Shown piece after piece: positions 1 through 39,700 of a stretch of DNA of 64,000 nucleotides. The position numbers were made by a program, and so were the translations under genes. Source of the stretch: Sipunculus nudus (Eukaryota > Annelida > Sipuncula > Golfingiida > Sipunculidae); contig CM049316.1 in the NCBI GenBank assembly GCA_026874595.1, positions 45,275,695 to 45,339,694 of the forward strand, given 5' to 3'. The notes under the pieces were generated by a model, which did not search any database, was not told the DNA's origin, and saw only the letters and a program-made list of their open reading frames with translations. Position 1 is the first letter of the stretch. Every line of letters begins with the position of its first letter.

Positions 1-1321
1 AAAGGGAGATGTTGCATATCAGAATAATGTCACAATAGTTAATGATGTCGCCACCAGATGGCAGCAACAACCGGTGACTTGTACATGTATGAGTGATATG
101 ACCGCGCAGTAATATAATAAAATATAGTTCCAGAATGGCGTGGTTTGCTTGACACGTGACGCGCAACAAGGGCTACTACCTATATCGTAAGGCGCTGTTT
201 GTTATGACCTCGTATCCTGAATTGCAACACCAGAGGGGAGCACTGTATTTTTGTCCAATCAGATGAGACCTTGTGCTGGAAGACAAAGCCAAGCGAGGAA
301 TACACAGAGCCAATCATATTAATTTCTTTTTGAGTGACAGCTCATCCCCCAGCGTAACCGTCTGAACAGGCCACAGGCTCAGAGAGAATTGCCCCTGACG
401 TGGTTTGCTTAGGGCCTTGGGCACATAGGATGCTCGGCCGGTGAGCTGTAATTCAAACGAAACGTAACAAAGGCTGCGTGCACACCTCGCTTGCTGGTTT
501 CAGTTCTGCAGACAACAGATACATGGCTACGCTAACACAGTCATAATGTCATAATCGAATCGGTCGATGATGCGAGAATGCAGAGGGAGCAATTTAAATT
601 CGACCGGAAACTCAATAAGCGGTGCTTGAAGCGCAGCAATGGGCGGAGCCAGGATGCCTGTCGAGTGTTTGTTTATTGGCATCTGATTGGCTGCTTGTCA
701 CATCATACGCACGTTTATTTCAGTGGAAAACAAACCGCCATCTGGTGTCAAAATATATCACAAACGGTCAAAGCTGGCAGCGTGAAAATCGGTTGCTTCT
801 TTAGAAGCGCAAGATTTCCGCTGCCTCGGGAGCGTAGTATGCCCTGCCCACATGACTGTGTGTCAGGCAAGGACGCTGCAGTCTTCTGAACTATCGCATC
901 AAAATTATGCGTGTTCTTAATTTAGTGCAAATCTAGCTCCTGCTTCAAGCATGAAAATTAAAACCCCGCTTATAAAACCACTTCCACAGTATCTACATTA
1001 GGCATGTAGGCAACCTGTTTCTATCCTTCCTTGGTTTCCCTTTACTTGTGCTGATCAGCTTGCTGGCCCATACAACTTCAAAGGCAACAGGTATGAATGC
1101 TTGGTAATTACCCCTGTCTGTGATAGGTAACTGCCCTGACAGGTTTGATAGCTTTGTACATGCAATTTTACCCAAGCCTTGTGTCCATTTCCAGTATCAC
1201 ACGTGTACCTGGAGTACCTTATACCAGGTACAGGTACTTCCCACTCAGACAAGCCAGGTACAGGTACACTGAATTATGTACCTAGGTACAGGTACAAATA
1301 CCCTGCCCCAACCCTGATTCA

Positions 1322-2236
1322 GAATATTGTTATGGAGTAGGAAAGTGCATATTTGTGACTTAACTCATATTTCAAGGAATATTTCACATTTCATATTTCA
1401 CAGATACAAGCTCAGTTTCAGGCATGTAAGACTAAACAATGTATGACTTCTCAAAATTGATGACACAGACAACCAGTCATCCAGACACACACATATAGGT
1501 TTCTCTCCCAATTTAATCAGAGAACAGTACACCAAACCATTAAGACCTATTTTAAGTCTGTGCAAACAGAAATAGTGTCACAGAATGACTTATGTGTTTA
1601 GTCTTTATGAGGGAATGGTAGAACACAATTAAAACATGTTATTTTATGAGACTCCACATGTGTATATAAGCACTGTCCTCCAAATAGGACTTGTAGGTCA
1701 GTCTATAACTGGATGTATGTCAGGTCAGACTTCGGATTTTCCATAGAATTAATGTTCAATCAGATCACAGGAAAGTTAGGAAGTACACTTACAAATCTGA
1801 TGTAATTAAGACCTACTTTGGGTCATCCAATAAGGTATAGCTTTCATGATGAAATGCAGAAATATGGATATGTATGTCTCATATGTCACGTGAAAGCTCT
1901 GTAACAAAACTATCTGTAGTGCGCGCTGAGAGTCAGAGAGAGGGACCATGTCTAGCTGGGCACTGCAGGGCCTCAGCAAAGACTGGCCCAGACTCTGTCC
2001 TGTGAATAAAGACTTCTATCATCAAACTGGTCTTGGTACATTGTCTGCCACGCGCATCAGCAACCGTATGTGATACAGGTGGGGACATCCTCAACTCCAC
2101 CATAATGATATACATGTTTTAATTATGTTCTACCATTCCCTCATAATGACTGTATCTGTGAAATATGAAATGTGAAATATTCCTTGAAATATGTGTTAAG
2201 TCACAAATATGCACTTTCCTACTCGATAACAATATA
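1322..2236. repeat. interrupted inverted repeat (foldback) of about 0.9 kb
   Basis: About 90 bases at 1322-1412 are repeated inverted at 2148-2236 (shared words include GTGCATATTTGTGACTTAA). 1605-1640 is repeated inverted at 2113-2148 (shared TGAGGGAATGGTAGAACA). On the right the two blocks are adjacent; on the left they are split by about 190 bases, so the left arm holds an insertion or the right arm a deletion. Confidence 0.75.
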
Positions 2237-2244
2237 TATATCTA

Positions 2245-2352
2245 AAAATACACTAGCTTTTGCAAAACACAGAGCCAAAAAAAATATGTATATATTGACA
2301 AAATACACTAGCTCTTGCAAAACACAGAGTTAAAAAAAATAATGTTTTGACA
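2245..2352. repeat. two-copy tandem repeat, about 54 bp
   Basis: The block AATACACTAGCTYTTGCAAA followed by ACACAGAG, an A-run and TTGACAA occurs twice in direct succession. Confidence 0.75.
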
Positions 2353-2391
2353 AAATTTTAATAATCTTATAAAATGCTTTTGATTTTGCAG

Positions 2392-2557
2392 ACAGAGCTG
2401 AGAAGAAGAACATTGGGATGATTGTTTGAGAACATGATTTGAACCATTTGACTGTGGATTCTGACACAGACAGTCCTGAACAAGGATACTGGTACTCATA
2501 ATCAGATGTAATTATCTGTTAGTGAGTTAAAACTTGTCGCTGTGATTTTGAAACAAC
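2392..2557 (+). promoter_or_regulatory. probable 5' UTR part of the LRP12-like gene
   Basis: A pyrimidine-rich stretch ending TTTTGCAG precedes 2392, and the sequence from there to the ATG at 2558 has no other AG-rich boundary. This suggests a 5' UTR exon segment spliced from an upstream non-coding exon that I could not place. Inference only. Confidence 0.35.
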
Positions 2558-28721
<26,164 letters not shown>

Positions 28722-31700
28722 TCATGATGTTCATTATGTAATAGCATTTTTTTGTAAATACAAACATACATATATACGTACATACATTTATACATACATA
28801 CAAATATACATGCATATTGTTAGGTTTGTATGTGAAACCCATTATACTCAATACCACAAAAACTAGAACGAATCTCTCCTGCTAAAAAACTGCTTAAGGT
28901 ATGTAAAACTTGTGCTTACAACAAGTATCCTGATGGTATTTTGACTGGCAGCATTGTGTTTGATCTGGTAAATTAAAACAGAGAATGTTTTTACAGCACG
29001 TCTTGACATGACCGTCATGACAATAAGCTTTGCTAACCTCATTAGTGCCATCTGTCAGCAATGACTTACACTGAGTGTTCAGGTCATATGTATTGATTGA
29101 CAGGAAACATTGTTTTCCTGTTTTGTTATATTTCAAAAGGTAAAAGTAATAATATTATAACCAGTTAACCTATAATTGGTCAAAGGGTCACTCAGGACCA
29201 TAGGTTTCCCCCATTTTGTTTTGATAGATGAGATCAACCACATCATATATATTTATTTTCAGATTTCCATTCACTTAAAGAAAAGAAGTAAATGTTGAAA
29301 AAATAAACCATGGAATCTAAGCAAGATATAATTTGTAATGTAAATACAAAGAAGATCAGAATTTTTTAAAATCTTAAATTAATCGGAACAGTAATGAGTT
29401 AAAGTCTAAAGACAAGAATAGGATTGTATGTGTGTGTGTTATTTTCCATTGCACTGATTGGCCAATTGAATTAAGAATTATTCATGAAATATTGAAATCA
29501 TGACCATAGAGGAAAGTGGAAATTATCAGACAGCTGCTAGATATGATTTTATAATTTTATTATTAAATAAGTGGGTTACAAAACCATTTATGACAAAATG
29601 AAGTTTATCAGGTATGATTTGTAAAAGAAATCAGGTAAAGATGTAATATTTATCATTGTTTTTGTTGAAAGTTTTGTATGATTGTCTTCATAATTTGTTG
29701 CATTCTTGTATTTGATATAATGCATTATATTCAGAATATATTACTTACCATTCCAAGGTTGTTTTCTATTGCAAGCTTACATCCACTCAGATCATTTGTT
29801 ACAAGCTCTTAGCCAGTCATATCATGGCAAAAGATTGCATTGTGATTTAATGGATGAATATATTTCTTGTGCCATTTAGTTCAAGTTTTTAGCCAATCAG
29901 ATCATTTGTCACAAGCTTTCAGCCAATTACAGTTAGTTCAAATATCTTAATCGGACTTGTATGTGAACAGGTCTTTGTACTTGAGTAAATCATTCTTGAA
30001 ATCTGCATATACCAGTAATATAAAGGTCTACCACAGTTCAGGTTAATAGAGGAGGGGACCTACGCAAGACTTGATGAATCAGTATGGTATAGTAGGATTT
30101 GTGTTTTTGAAGTACCAGTTGCCCGTCTCAGAGCTTCCCAGCCTGATTTGAGTTGTCAGCTTAAAAATGGGCCCTACTACCATACAAGACAGGAGAATTC
30201 TAAGAAACCAATCCGTTGGTGATCTTAGGGCATTAGCTGTGATTACACAACTCCACTGGCAATTAAAATTGACGTATAAGTTGTGGTGGTAGTCATCAGA
30301 TTTTATGAAAAGATATCTCTATTTTCTTACATTTCCATGCTTCGGTACTTAACCGAGATTCCTTACCAACTTTTTACCCACAATGTATCATGCAGAGTTA
30401 ATAAGAATAAAGGACTTTGCTAAATTTCTGGGAATTTGAGAATTATTCGAGAATTTTTGTGAGGTTTAGTTTGCAATATGTGATAGTATTGAATAAAAAT
30501 GCTCCAAGTCACTCCACTTCAAATTTTGCAAGTTTTTCAAAGAATTATGCTCATGCCATCATGGCTACAAATAGATACTGATTATTAATTGATCATTTTG
30601 CTTGAATGTAGAAAAAGACTACTGATTTTGAAACAGGGCCTTAGACTACCACCACCTATCATGAGACCTTCACATAGCTAATGTATCATAACAGTGGTGA
30701 CTAGTGGTCCTGATTCCATATTTTACTTTATATCACCATTTTGGTTGCATCAGTGTATGGCTGCAGCCCTGTAACACAGAATATTTAAATCATTGCGATT
30801 ATCAGTACATTGGTATACTGGCTAACTGTACTATTTTTAGAGAATAGAAAAACTGGTTAACCATGCTATCCTATAGCCGTGGAATTATTGATCAATTTTG
30901 TTGTTTTAAATAAGCTCAAATGCACATATATGTGATGATTAAACAGATAACTTTAAGTTCATGGGTAAATTTTCGAATTATCTTGAGGTGTATGGTTGAA
31001 TAGTTCTTTGTAAAATATATCGTTATAAGATATATATAATGTTATGTAATGGTAAGGCTTTTATGATGAAGACATTGCATTGTTGTGCATACTTTTATTA
31101 TTCCTAATATTTTGTATGGTATGTATTTATATAATTCTTTCTGTGTCATGTCATATTACTGTGCCATGGATGTTAATTCTTCTACCATTTCAGGGTATAC
31201 TCTCGGTGTGTCATGAATCAGTTACCTGTTGTTATATCATGTATAAATGTGTTATCATATCGTGAGATGTTCTTATATTTGTTTCTAAACCTTGGCAAGG
31301 TTAGACAACAGCTTAATTAACAAAAAAGGAGAGGGATATACTTGTATTTTAGCATATTGCCCAGGGTCATTTTGAATTTTCAAATTGTATATTGGAGTAA
31401 ACAGTTTCATGGTGAAAAGCATGAAATTAAGGAAAATATTTTAAAAATATATAATGTAAATTGGTATTAAAAAAACTAACATTGCTATACACATTAATAA
31501 AGCACATTCTCTGCTTTCAGAAAATTTACATGTCAACATCCCAAATCAGCAGTTTATTAAGAATACAAGGGAAAAATAAGACAGTGTTTACACACTTGTA
31601 AGACAGATCTGAGACTTTATTATTAGACAGTTATTAACATTTGGATGGTCCTAATTGATACAACTATAGGGTTAAATAATCAACATTGTATTCAGATATT

Positions 31701-34700
31701 TATTGTTTTCAAGATTTTTAACCATTCATCTCAAAACTTCAGTTGCTCCTCATTTAAGTGGAATACAAACACACACATCCACTACCTATGACATTCACTG
31801 TGTTCTTTTTTTTATTTATTTTTTTTTCATTCTTGTAATTTTCTTCATTTTAATTCTGTAAGCAGGAAATATAGATTTTCTGAGTATATTTATGATAATG
31901 CTTAATGCTGGAGTTATTTTATAGCAGTCACACTTCACGGAATAATCACATGACACCCGTTGACCCCCCCCCCCTGCAAAAAATCCTGGATCTCTGCTGA
32001 TAGGTCTGTTTACCTCAGCAATCAAGGCTAAAAAATTAGCAGTCCCACATATGTAACTGCATGTACAGGTTATCAGAATGCCTGCTGGTAACCCATGCTA
32101 TTATGGCCCACTGCTCTTTCCCAGTGATGATTAACATGGATTACAAATCTTCAGTGTTTTCCATTCATTGCAGTCCAAGGTTAAATGGCAACTTCCAGCA
32201 AATTTGCAATGTGACAGCTGGTGAAGATCATATATTTTCACTCCAGCTATAGAATTTATTTCGAATTTCTTGAGAATGTACAATACTTAAGGTGTATTGG
32301 CAGCATAGATACATAGCAAAAATTGATATGCCTGACCTGTAATGCTGCCATCAATCCATCTGTTAAATGCAGTGCATATCACAAAATAAAGTAACTGTAC
32401 TCTGTTCCAACACCCTAATTTTATTTATATTTCTTTCAAATATATTTTGCTTTCCACTTCAAATTAGCTTTTTTCAAAGGAGGTTATGTAGTGAAATATG
32501 ATGATTTAAACAAGCATGAAATAGATACATTTACTTTGCGATGCTTTGGTGTTGACCTGTCCAGAAATGGCTGCAGAAAGGATGGAGTCGGGTTAAGTGG
32601 CCATATCTGTTTATCCATGTGAAGTAGAAGTCATATATCTGACGTAATAAAGTTGTGACGTACAAATACCACTGTGATGTCATCATTTCCAGTCGTCAAA
32701 TGTATGTAGTTTACAATCATCAGCTTAGGTAGCAAGACAGTACATTTGTTCAGTCCTATTTCTTTCTGAATTAATCAAACGGAATCCATACTTTGTAGAG
32801 TATTGTATTGCTGTTAAATAATCACCACATTTGTCTGACTTACCTCTGAGGTAACTAAAGATTGTAATTAAAGCATTGTATAAAAATTATCACAAAAACA
32901 GGTGGACAGGGGTGGTGGAATGGAGTACAAGTAACATATCTAAACTGCTGCATTATGATACCATGTAATTTCATCAGTCACAAATATGATGCTAAACTGT
33001 GCTGATATAAAAGTCACGGCTACACCGTCACAAAGCACAGGGTTTGTCTCTCCAGAGAATTTAAATATACAATGGGGATGGCTTTAAATAAAGGTAGTAT
33101 ATTCAGCAATGCTTGATTTGTTACTCATATATAATTAATAACATTACATGTGCAGTCCATGTAAGTGTGAATGGATGTGTATATTTTATTATTCATTATG
33201 AGGAGCATGATGATCATGTGTAGCAGTATTTACAATATCCTTTAGCAACAATATGTTTTGTTTACAATAATTTTGGTGTAATTAAAATATCCTTGATTTA
33301 TAATATATGCGGGCTTTTACTTGCATTCTGATTATACCAGTTTCAGTTGTGAAAATTAAGTTGAATAGTTTTGAATAGTTTTCAGTTGAACCGAAACAAA
33401 GGTGTAGGGGTTTGACTGGTCTTGGCAGAAAGGTTAATTTCACTTTGTCCTCACAGAAATATGTTATATGGCAGTACCTATAAAATTTAGGTGCTGCTCT
33501 ACAATGGTATTAAAGCATATGGACTTGGCAACGCTAATATAAGGTGCAGTGCATCAAATTAAAGGACTTTAATGAAGAAACCAGTCTAATCATAACTATA
33601 ATTTTGTGTCTCCAGTTATTGCATATTTCAAAGGAAGGCTCTCACTCCTTAGGGCTTTTATTAGCGTTAACCAATCTATTATTTGCTTTTATTTGGTCTC
33701 TCAAGTTTTATCATCATTTAAGTAGGGGGAGGGGGGTGCTTGTTTTTGTCTCTCAAGTTTTATTGTTATTTATCCCAGTATATTGCCGGAGAAGGGTGTA
33801 GGGGTTGTGTATATATTTCCATGGCAGAGAGTGGTCATGGCATTTATTCCTTGGCTAAAATACTCATATTCTTGCATATATAACATAATCATTATGTGTG
33901 TGTTCATGTATGTGGTTTTTGAGGTTTTAAATATCTCCACCAGAGATTGCTTGGCTTCACTGAGAATCACTTCTGTCGCAGACTGATTCTGTAACTTCAG
34001 ATTACAAATTGCATGAGTAAGTGTGACTCCAGTGTACTGACCTTTAACAATGTACAGTTTTGTCCGTATTATAGTGATGTCTCTGAGCAGAGCCAGACAA
34101 GTTCTGCTGAAGATTTTTATTCAGAGATGATGAAGACAGCATTTTATTAATATTTTTATAAAAATGTCCAAGAAATCTCAGTTTGAGATGAGATGATCTG
34201 CATTATCTCTTTCTGGAAATGAAAATTATTTTCACCTGTGTGTGTTTATTGTGTGCAATAATCATGATATGTAAACTATATAACTGACTTGATTGTTTGT
34301 TGTATCTTCTACCCTGATTGACAACCAGAGACACCTGGTGACGAAAAGTGAAATTGTTTTCATGAGGGAGAGCAAACAAGTTTACTAGTATGTATTTTTA
34401 AAAGACTGATGACTTTTTAATATGTTTGGAATGAAGAGTAAGACTACAGTTGATTTTATTACTCAAGCTCAATTAATGTAAACAGGAATGATAGCTTTAA
34501 AGGGGGAGGGGGGAGCACCAGATGGTGCTATAAATCATTGTGGTAGGTTTTACATTAAACAGTGGTTTTATAGTAACCCATTACACTAGACTTAGAACAA
34601 AGAAACTGTGGTATTATCATAAGATGATCTTGTTTCATGCCAGGGTCACTGAATTACATAAACCAGTGTACGGGGCATCCAATTGTCAAAAATAGGTGAC

Positions 34701-34860
34701 TTATATATTGTGTGTGGTCAAAATATTCCACTTGATAAAGTTTAAATTTGCCTTATATGTGAAACATAAAAATCCTGCATCTTAAATGATATGATTAATT
34801 ACACTTGAATAAAGACATAATCATAATAATGCTTTCTGTATTGTGTTATATTTCTGTATT
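28722..34860. other. repeat-poor 3' flank of the LRP12-like gene
   Basis: No coding exon or interspersed repeat that I can recognise in 6.1 kb, apart from an ATAC-rich patch at 28755-28815. Candidate AATAAA signals occur at several points (for example near 29303, 31497, 32386, 32646, 34808). A long 3' UTR would be in keeping with this receptor family, but the true end cannot be chosen from sequence. Confidence 0.45.
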
Positions 34861-35029
34861 ACAGCCCTACTCCGGCTGGGGTTTGACCTGCAGCCCTTTT
34901 CATACAGCAAAAGAATTAGCAAAACTAGATGAAGCTGTATTTGCATGAAAATACATGAAGCACCCCATAGTCACATAATTTCAGGAAATCATATCAACAT
35001 GTCATACTGCAATACTAAGAACTATAGAT

Positions 35030-35990
35030 CTTAATGGTGAAGTGAGCACAGACGCTGTAAAGGGAGAGAAAAAAAATTAATGATGCAGTCTCATGTGACT
35101 TGACCTTGAGAGCATAAGTCAAGGTCATGAGCATAATGGGTACTTTTACATGAACTAATGAATATTGCATGGTTTGGTCCAATTGTGATGAAATGGCTAA
35201 AATATGTCAGAATGACCTTATTTCAGAAAGCTGTGTGAAATCAGAATGCTGCAATACTGAAACACAAGAATATCTGACAATTTGCCTATGACACACCTAA
35301 AGCCAAATTTCCATGATACTGAGTCATTGTTGGAAATGCAAACCAGCTAAATAAATTAAAGAAATATAGGTCAAGTGCAACCAAAAGTTTATCAGTCTGA
35401 GAGTATCATTAGTTGATGAACAAAATCCAATCAAAACCCTTGATGCTAACAAACAAACCAAGCCCAAAGTCTACTGTGACTAGGCCTTGAGAGCATGTCA
35501 AGGTCATGGGCAAAATGGGTACCATAACACAAACTGATGAATAATGCATGGTTTGGTCCAATTCTGATGAATAACAGAGGAGCCAATATCATTTATATAA
35601 GCACACTGTCTGACCTAGTTTTATGGCTAAATTACTTCAGAGTGACCTTGTTTCAGAAATCTTTGTGGAATTAGTATAATGCAATACTGATATACAAGAA
35701 TATTACAGTATGTCTCTTTAGATAAACCTAAAACCACTTTCTGGTGATATTAAGCCATCGGTGAAAATGCCAAAGTGCTAATAAATTGCGCAAATATGGG
35801 TCAAGTTCAACCAAAAATGAATAAGTATGAAAGAGTCGTTAGTCAGTGCTTTCCACGAAATAAGTACAAAATCCAATCAAAACCCTTGGTGCAATCATGC
35901 TAAGGGACAAACCTTGCCCAGAGTCTACTGTGACTTGACCTTGAGAGCATAAGTCAAGGTCACAGTGCTAGGAAAATTTTTGTTTGCCTC
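35030..35990. repeat. tandem array with 370-450 bp units
   Basis: The phrase GTGACTTGACCTTGAGAGCA and what follows (AAGTCAAGGTCA) occurs at about 35096, 35470 and 35930, with related sequence between. Lies just downstream of the BOP1 stop. Confidence 0.65.
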
Positions 35991-36593
35991 AATAATAATG
36001 AATTATGATTCAATAATGATAGATGCCAGCATATAGGAGATATAAGCATTTTAAAAGTGAGGAAGCGGACACCCACCAAGTAAAACCATGAGCTTCCCTA
36101 TGGGCCACTTAAATATGAACCTGGGACATTGAACTCACATTTGCATAGTTTATTCATATCATTAACAAAATTCATATTTTAGATACTGTCATTCTTAAAA
36201 TAATAGATACCATAAATGCAAGGCAGTGAATAAAAGCAGCTCATTTACTACTGTGTCTCAACTGAATCCTTAACTGCCCTGAGTGCCGTGGCATTGCATA
36301 CTGGTATCTTTAAGCAACCCTGATTTTCTTCATATTATAGTTGCATACTTAGTCATAACACAGACCAAGCTTTCAGACAAAGTCTGTTTGAAACAATGTG
36401 TGTGATAGAACTTCTGAGCTAGCCTTGATGTGAAACTGATCATGGATGGTCCCAACTTAAGAACTGTTCTTGGTGATGGCTGGTAAAGTTCTAATATTTC
36501 TGGAGCCTCAAGATCTGGCAAAACTCATACACTCTCTTCCTTTACTTACAGCTTTGTTATTTAAGCTGTTTCTATGGTTACAATGACTGTAAA

Positions 36594-36747
36594 TCATGTA
36601 AATAGTCGTATCGTGTGGTCGGCCCCACTAGAGAATATCCAGGGTTGTGTAGGATGGAACACACAGTCTAGAACCCCCAGGCCTTTTGATACTTCATGTC
36701 CTCTCAGGATTTTTACCGGCACAATAAGCGGGTTCTGCAGCAGGTCA
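36594..36747 (-). CDS. BOP1: BOP1 terminal exon with stop
   Basis: Residues 683-733 plus [49 protein letters not shown]. Acceptor is TTTACAG. The frame joins the previous exon exactly. It has no ATG, so a start-based ORF search would not show it. Confidence 0.96.
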
Positions 36748-39700
36748 CTGTAAATAATAAATAATAATATTTGATAAAAAGTTAAAATAAAAGATTTGTT
36801 TTAAACAAGTGACCCAGGGGTCATGACACTCGGCTGACTAGGAAGACATTAAAAAAGAAAAGAATTTTAACATCTGAATGCTAAATTTTGTTTGTGGTAT
36901 CCCCATTCAACTGAAGCATAGCTTGGAGGATATGAGTAACGGAGACCTAATTTAAGGTTTCTACAGAGATTTTTCATGGACCTCCCTGTATGTGAAGTTA
37001 GAAGGTTCTAGATGCAATGGTTGTGGTTTGTGCCCTGTTAATGAACGACTGCATCTTTCAAGGTCTAAAAAATATATACAGTGGAACCCCACAATAACGA
37101 CCGTCCTGGAAACTGAGCAAAGTGGTCGTAATTTGGGGGTGGTCGTATTTGTGAAACTCTTACCTTGGTCGCATGTAACATGCCGATGTTTAATGTGTAT
37201 CAGTTTGTATCTATTGCATATATTTAATGTGAATTATAACAAAATATTTTACCTAGCGGAGGACCCTTATTATGAATTTTGTGTGTGTGTGTAGCTGAAA
37301 AGAAAACAAAATTGATTAAATATTTATACATGATAAAAATTAAGAAACATGTACACATACGTGGTGACTGATGATTAATACATGATTACACTAGAGGCAA
37401 TATGAAGATAACCTACTGTATACATATTGAACATAATACATGACTGTCATATATTTAGCCTTCCGCTCGAGTATATATTGCGTGCACTATGTGCTGAACC
37501 AGTTGGCGCTGACTGCGTCCTGGTGTTGCCGCCTTGATAAACGCCACTTTCTCCATCAAGGAGAGTTCTTTCCAAGGCATGGTCGCACGACAGCAAGCAA
37601 TTTAAACGCAAACTTAATCAGTATAGAAATAAACTGATATCAGGTAGCTGTAATACAGGGGATCACGGAGGGGCAATTAGCATCGGTAGCCCAAGACCCC
37701 AGGGCAGTTAGACAGGCAGACCGGCTCATTAAGTAATCAGGCTGATGGTTACCCTCTTTGATCTATAACTTACGCCACGAGTCTCAGTGCAGACACGGAG
37801 TCAGGAAGATATGCGGGACCAGATTAACACTAGGGTTGGGGAAACCTTGTTTCCCTCTTTGATCTTTCATTAAGGCGCCTGTGACAAGGCGCAGCCATTG
37901 ACTCGTGACAAATGTTGTTTCAATACTTTTCGGCGGTGGTCGCATAAGCGGGTCGCTTTATAGCTGGGGCCAAGAAATCTGGTTGTAATTCTGAATTCAG
38001 GAGTGGTCTTAATTTTGAATCATTTATAAACATAAATAAACTAAAAAAAATCGGGACCAAGCAAAGTGGTCGTAATTGTGGGGTGGTCGCAATTTTGGGG
38101 TGGTCGCAAGGTGGGGTTCCACTGTATATAGAAAATGCATAAAATTTGAAAATATCAAGGTGGCGTCACCAGTCTTCTGGAACTGAAGAAACACTCCATA
38201 ATGAATGTGCGAGCAAAGAATCATGGTGATGAAAGCATTAGTTGTTCAGAAACTAGTTGTTTTGTATCAAAGTTTTAATTATACTGAAAGGTACTTACAA
38301 GCCCTATAGCTTGGGGGATATGGGTAACAGAGACCTAATTTCAGGTTTCCAAGGAGATCTTTCATGGACCTCTCTGGATATCAAGTTAAAAGATTCCAGG
38401 TCCACCAATTAGTGCCTGGTGAATGGACGAATGGACAGATGGACGGCACGGACAACTAGAATATCAGCAGAAGCTGACAAAAGCCCTCAGCCAAAAGAAC
38501 AGTGTTTAGAGGTGGTAACAGTAACAAGTACTAAATATCTGTTCTCACATGGATGTATATCTGTACATGTCGCAGTTATAAATTTAAAATGGAGAGGTAT
38601 GAACCATGATTCATAACAATCCACCAAATGCTTCCTGAAATATAAGCTTCTAAGTTTTATTCTATTATAAGCTCTGTGACCTTGAAAAGTAGGTCAAGGT
38701 CACCCATCTTCGAACTTGACCGAGATTTTGTCTATATACATCTTCACCAAAGAAATAAAATTCCTATTGTGAATCATTTAAGAGATATCCCGCTCACAAG
38801 GACAAAGTTGAAAAATCCAAGAAAAATTCATTAAAAATCAGAAATTGTAGGTGGTGCCCCCAAACTTGTGTAGCAGTTAAAGACCATCAGTCCCTATGAT
38901 CATAGTAAGTATAGTGAAAATCCACCAAATGGTTCCTGAGAAATAAGCTTCTAAATGTTTTTTCTATAATCAGCTCTTAAACGTAGAAAAATAGGTCAAG
39001 GTCACCCATCTTCGAACTTGACTGAGATTTTGTCAATATACATCTTCACCGAAAAAATAATATTCCTACGATGGATCCTTTTAGAGATATCCAGCTCACA
39101 AGCCCAAAGTTGAAAAATCCAATAAAAATTAATTAAAAATCAGAAATTGTAGGTGGCGCCACCAAACTTGTGTAGCAGGTACAGACTATCAGTCCCAATA
39201 ATCATGGTAAGTTTTGTGAAAATCCACCATATGGTTACTGAGTAATAAGCATCTAAGTGTTTTTCTATAATCAGCTCTAAAATGTAGAAAAATAGGTCAA
39301 GGTCACCCATCTTCGAACTTGACCGAGATTTTGTCGACATACATCTTTACCGAGGAAATAAAATTCTGACGGTAAATCCTTTTCAAGATATCCCGCTCAC
39401 AAGGTAAAAGTTAATGGACGCCGGACGGACGGACGGACAGCTTGGGTGACTACAATAGCCCATCAGCCTAAGGGCTGAGGGCTAAAAAGTGCTTGCTATA
39501 GCTCAGGTGACTTTCAGTCACCTGAGCTAAAATAGTGAAAATGTTATACTTTTAAAACTGGCATACACCTTGCAACGCATCTAAAAAGGTCAAATCCTGT
39601 GATTTTAGTCCCTTTGCAATGTTTATGAATGGAAACAACTCGACTCGGGTATGTTCTGTTGAGATGCATCATCCAGAACAGTTGCAGTGCATTGCAACGT

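Larger units (their letters stand above)
1..2391. other. upstream region, no confident gene
   Basis: Open frames here are short and carry no recognisable domain. 1200-1310 has clustered GGTACAGGTAC-type words. 1322-2236 is a foldback structure (separate entry). A stretch at 1920-2060 with AATAAA could be a retrotransposon end, but I cannot delimit it. The first non-coding exon and promoter of the LRP12-like gene may lie here or to the left. Confidence 0.5.

Noticed and set aside
578-889. 103-codon open frame in the GC-richer 5' region
   Set aside because: No domain, low-complexity-free but unconserved-looking sequence, overlapping open frames, and no splice or context support.
37440-37637. 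65-codon frame inside the pogo-like element as a transposase
   Set aside because: Too short, no catalytic or DNA-binding motif; the element is non-autonomous.
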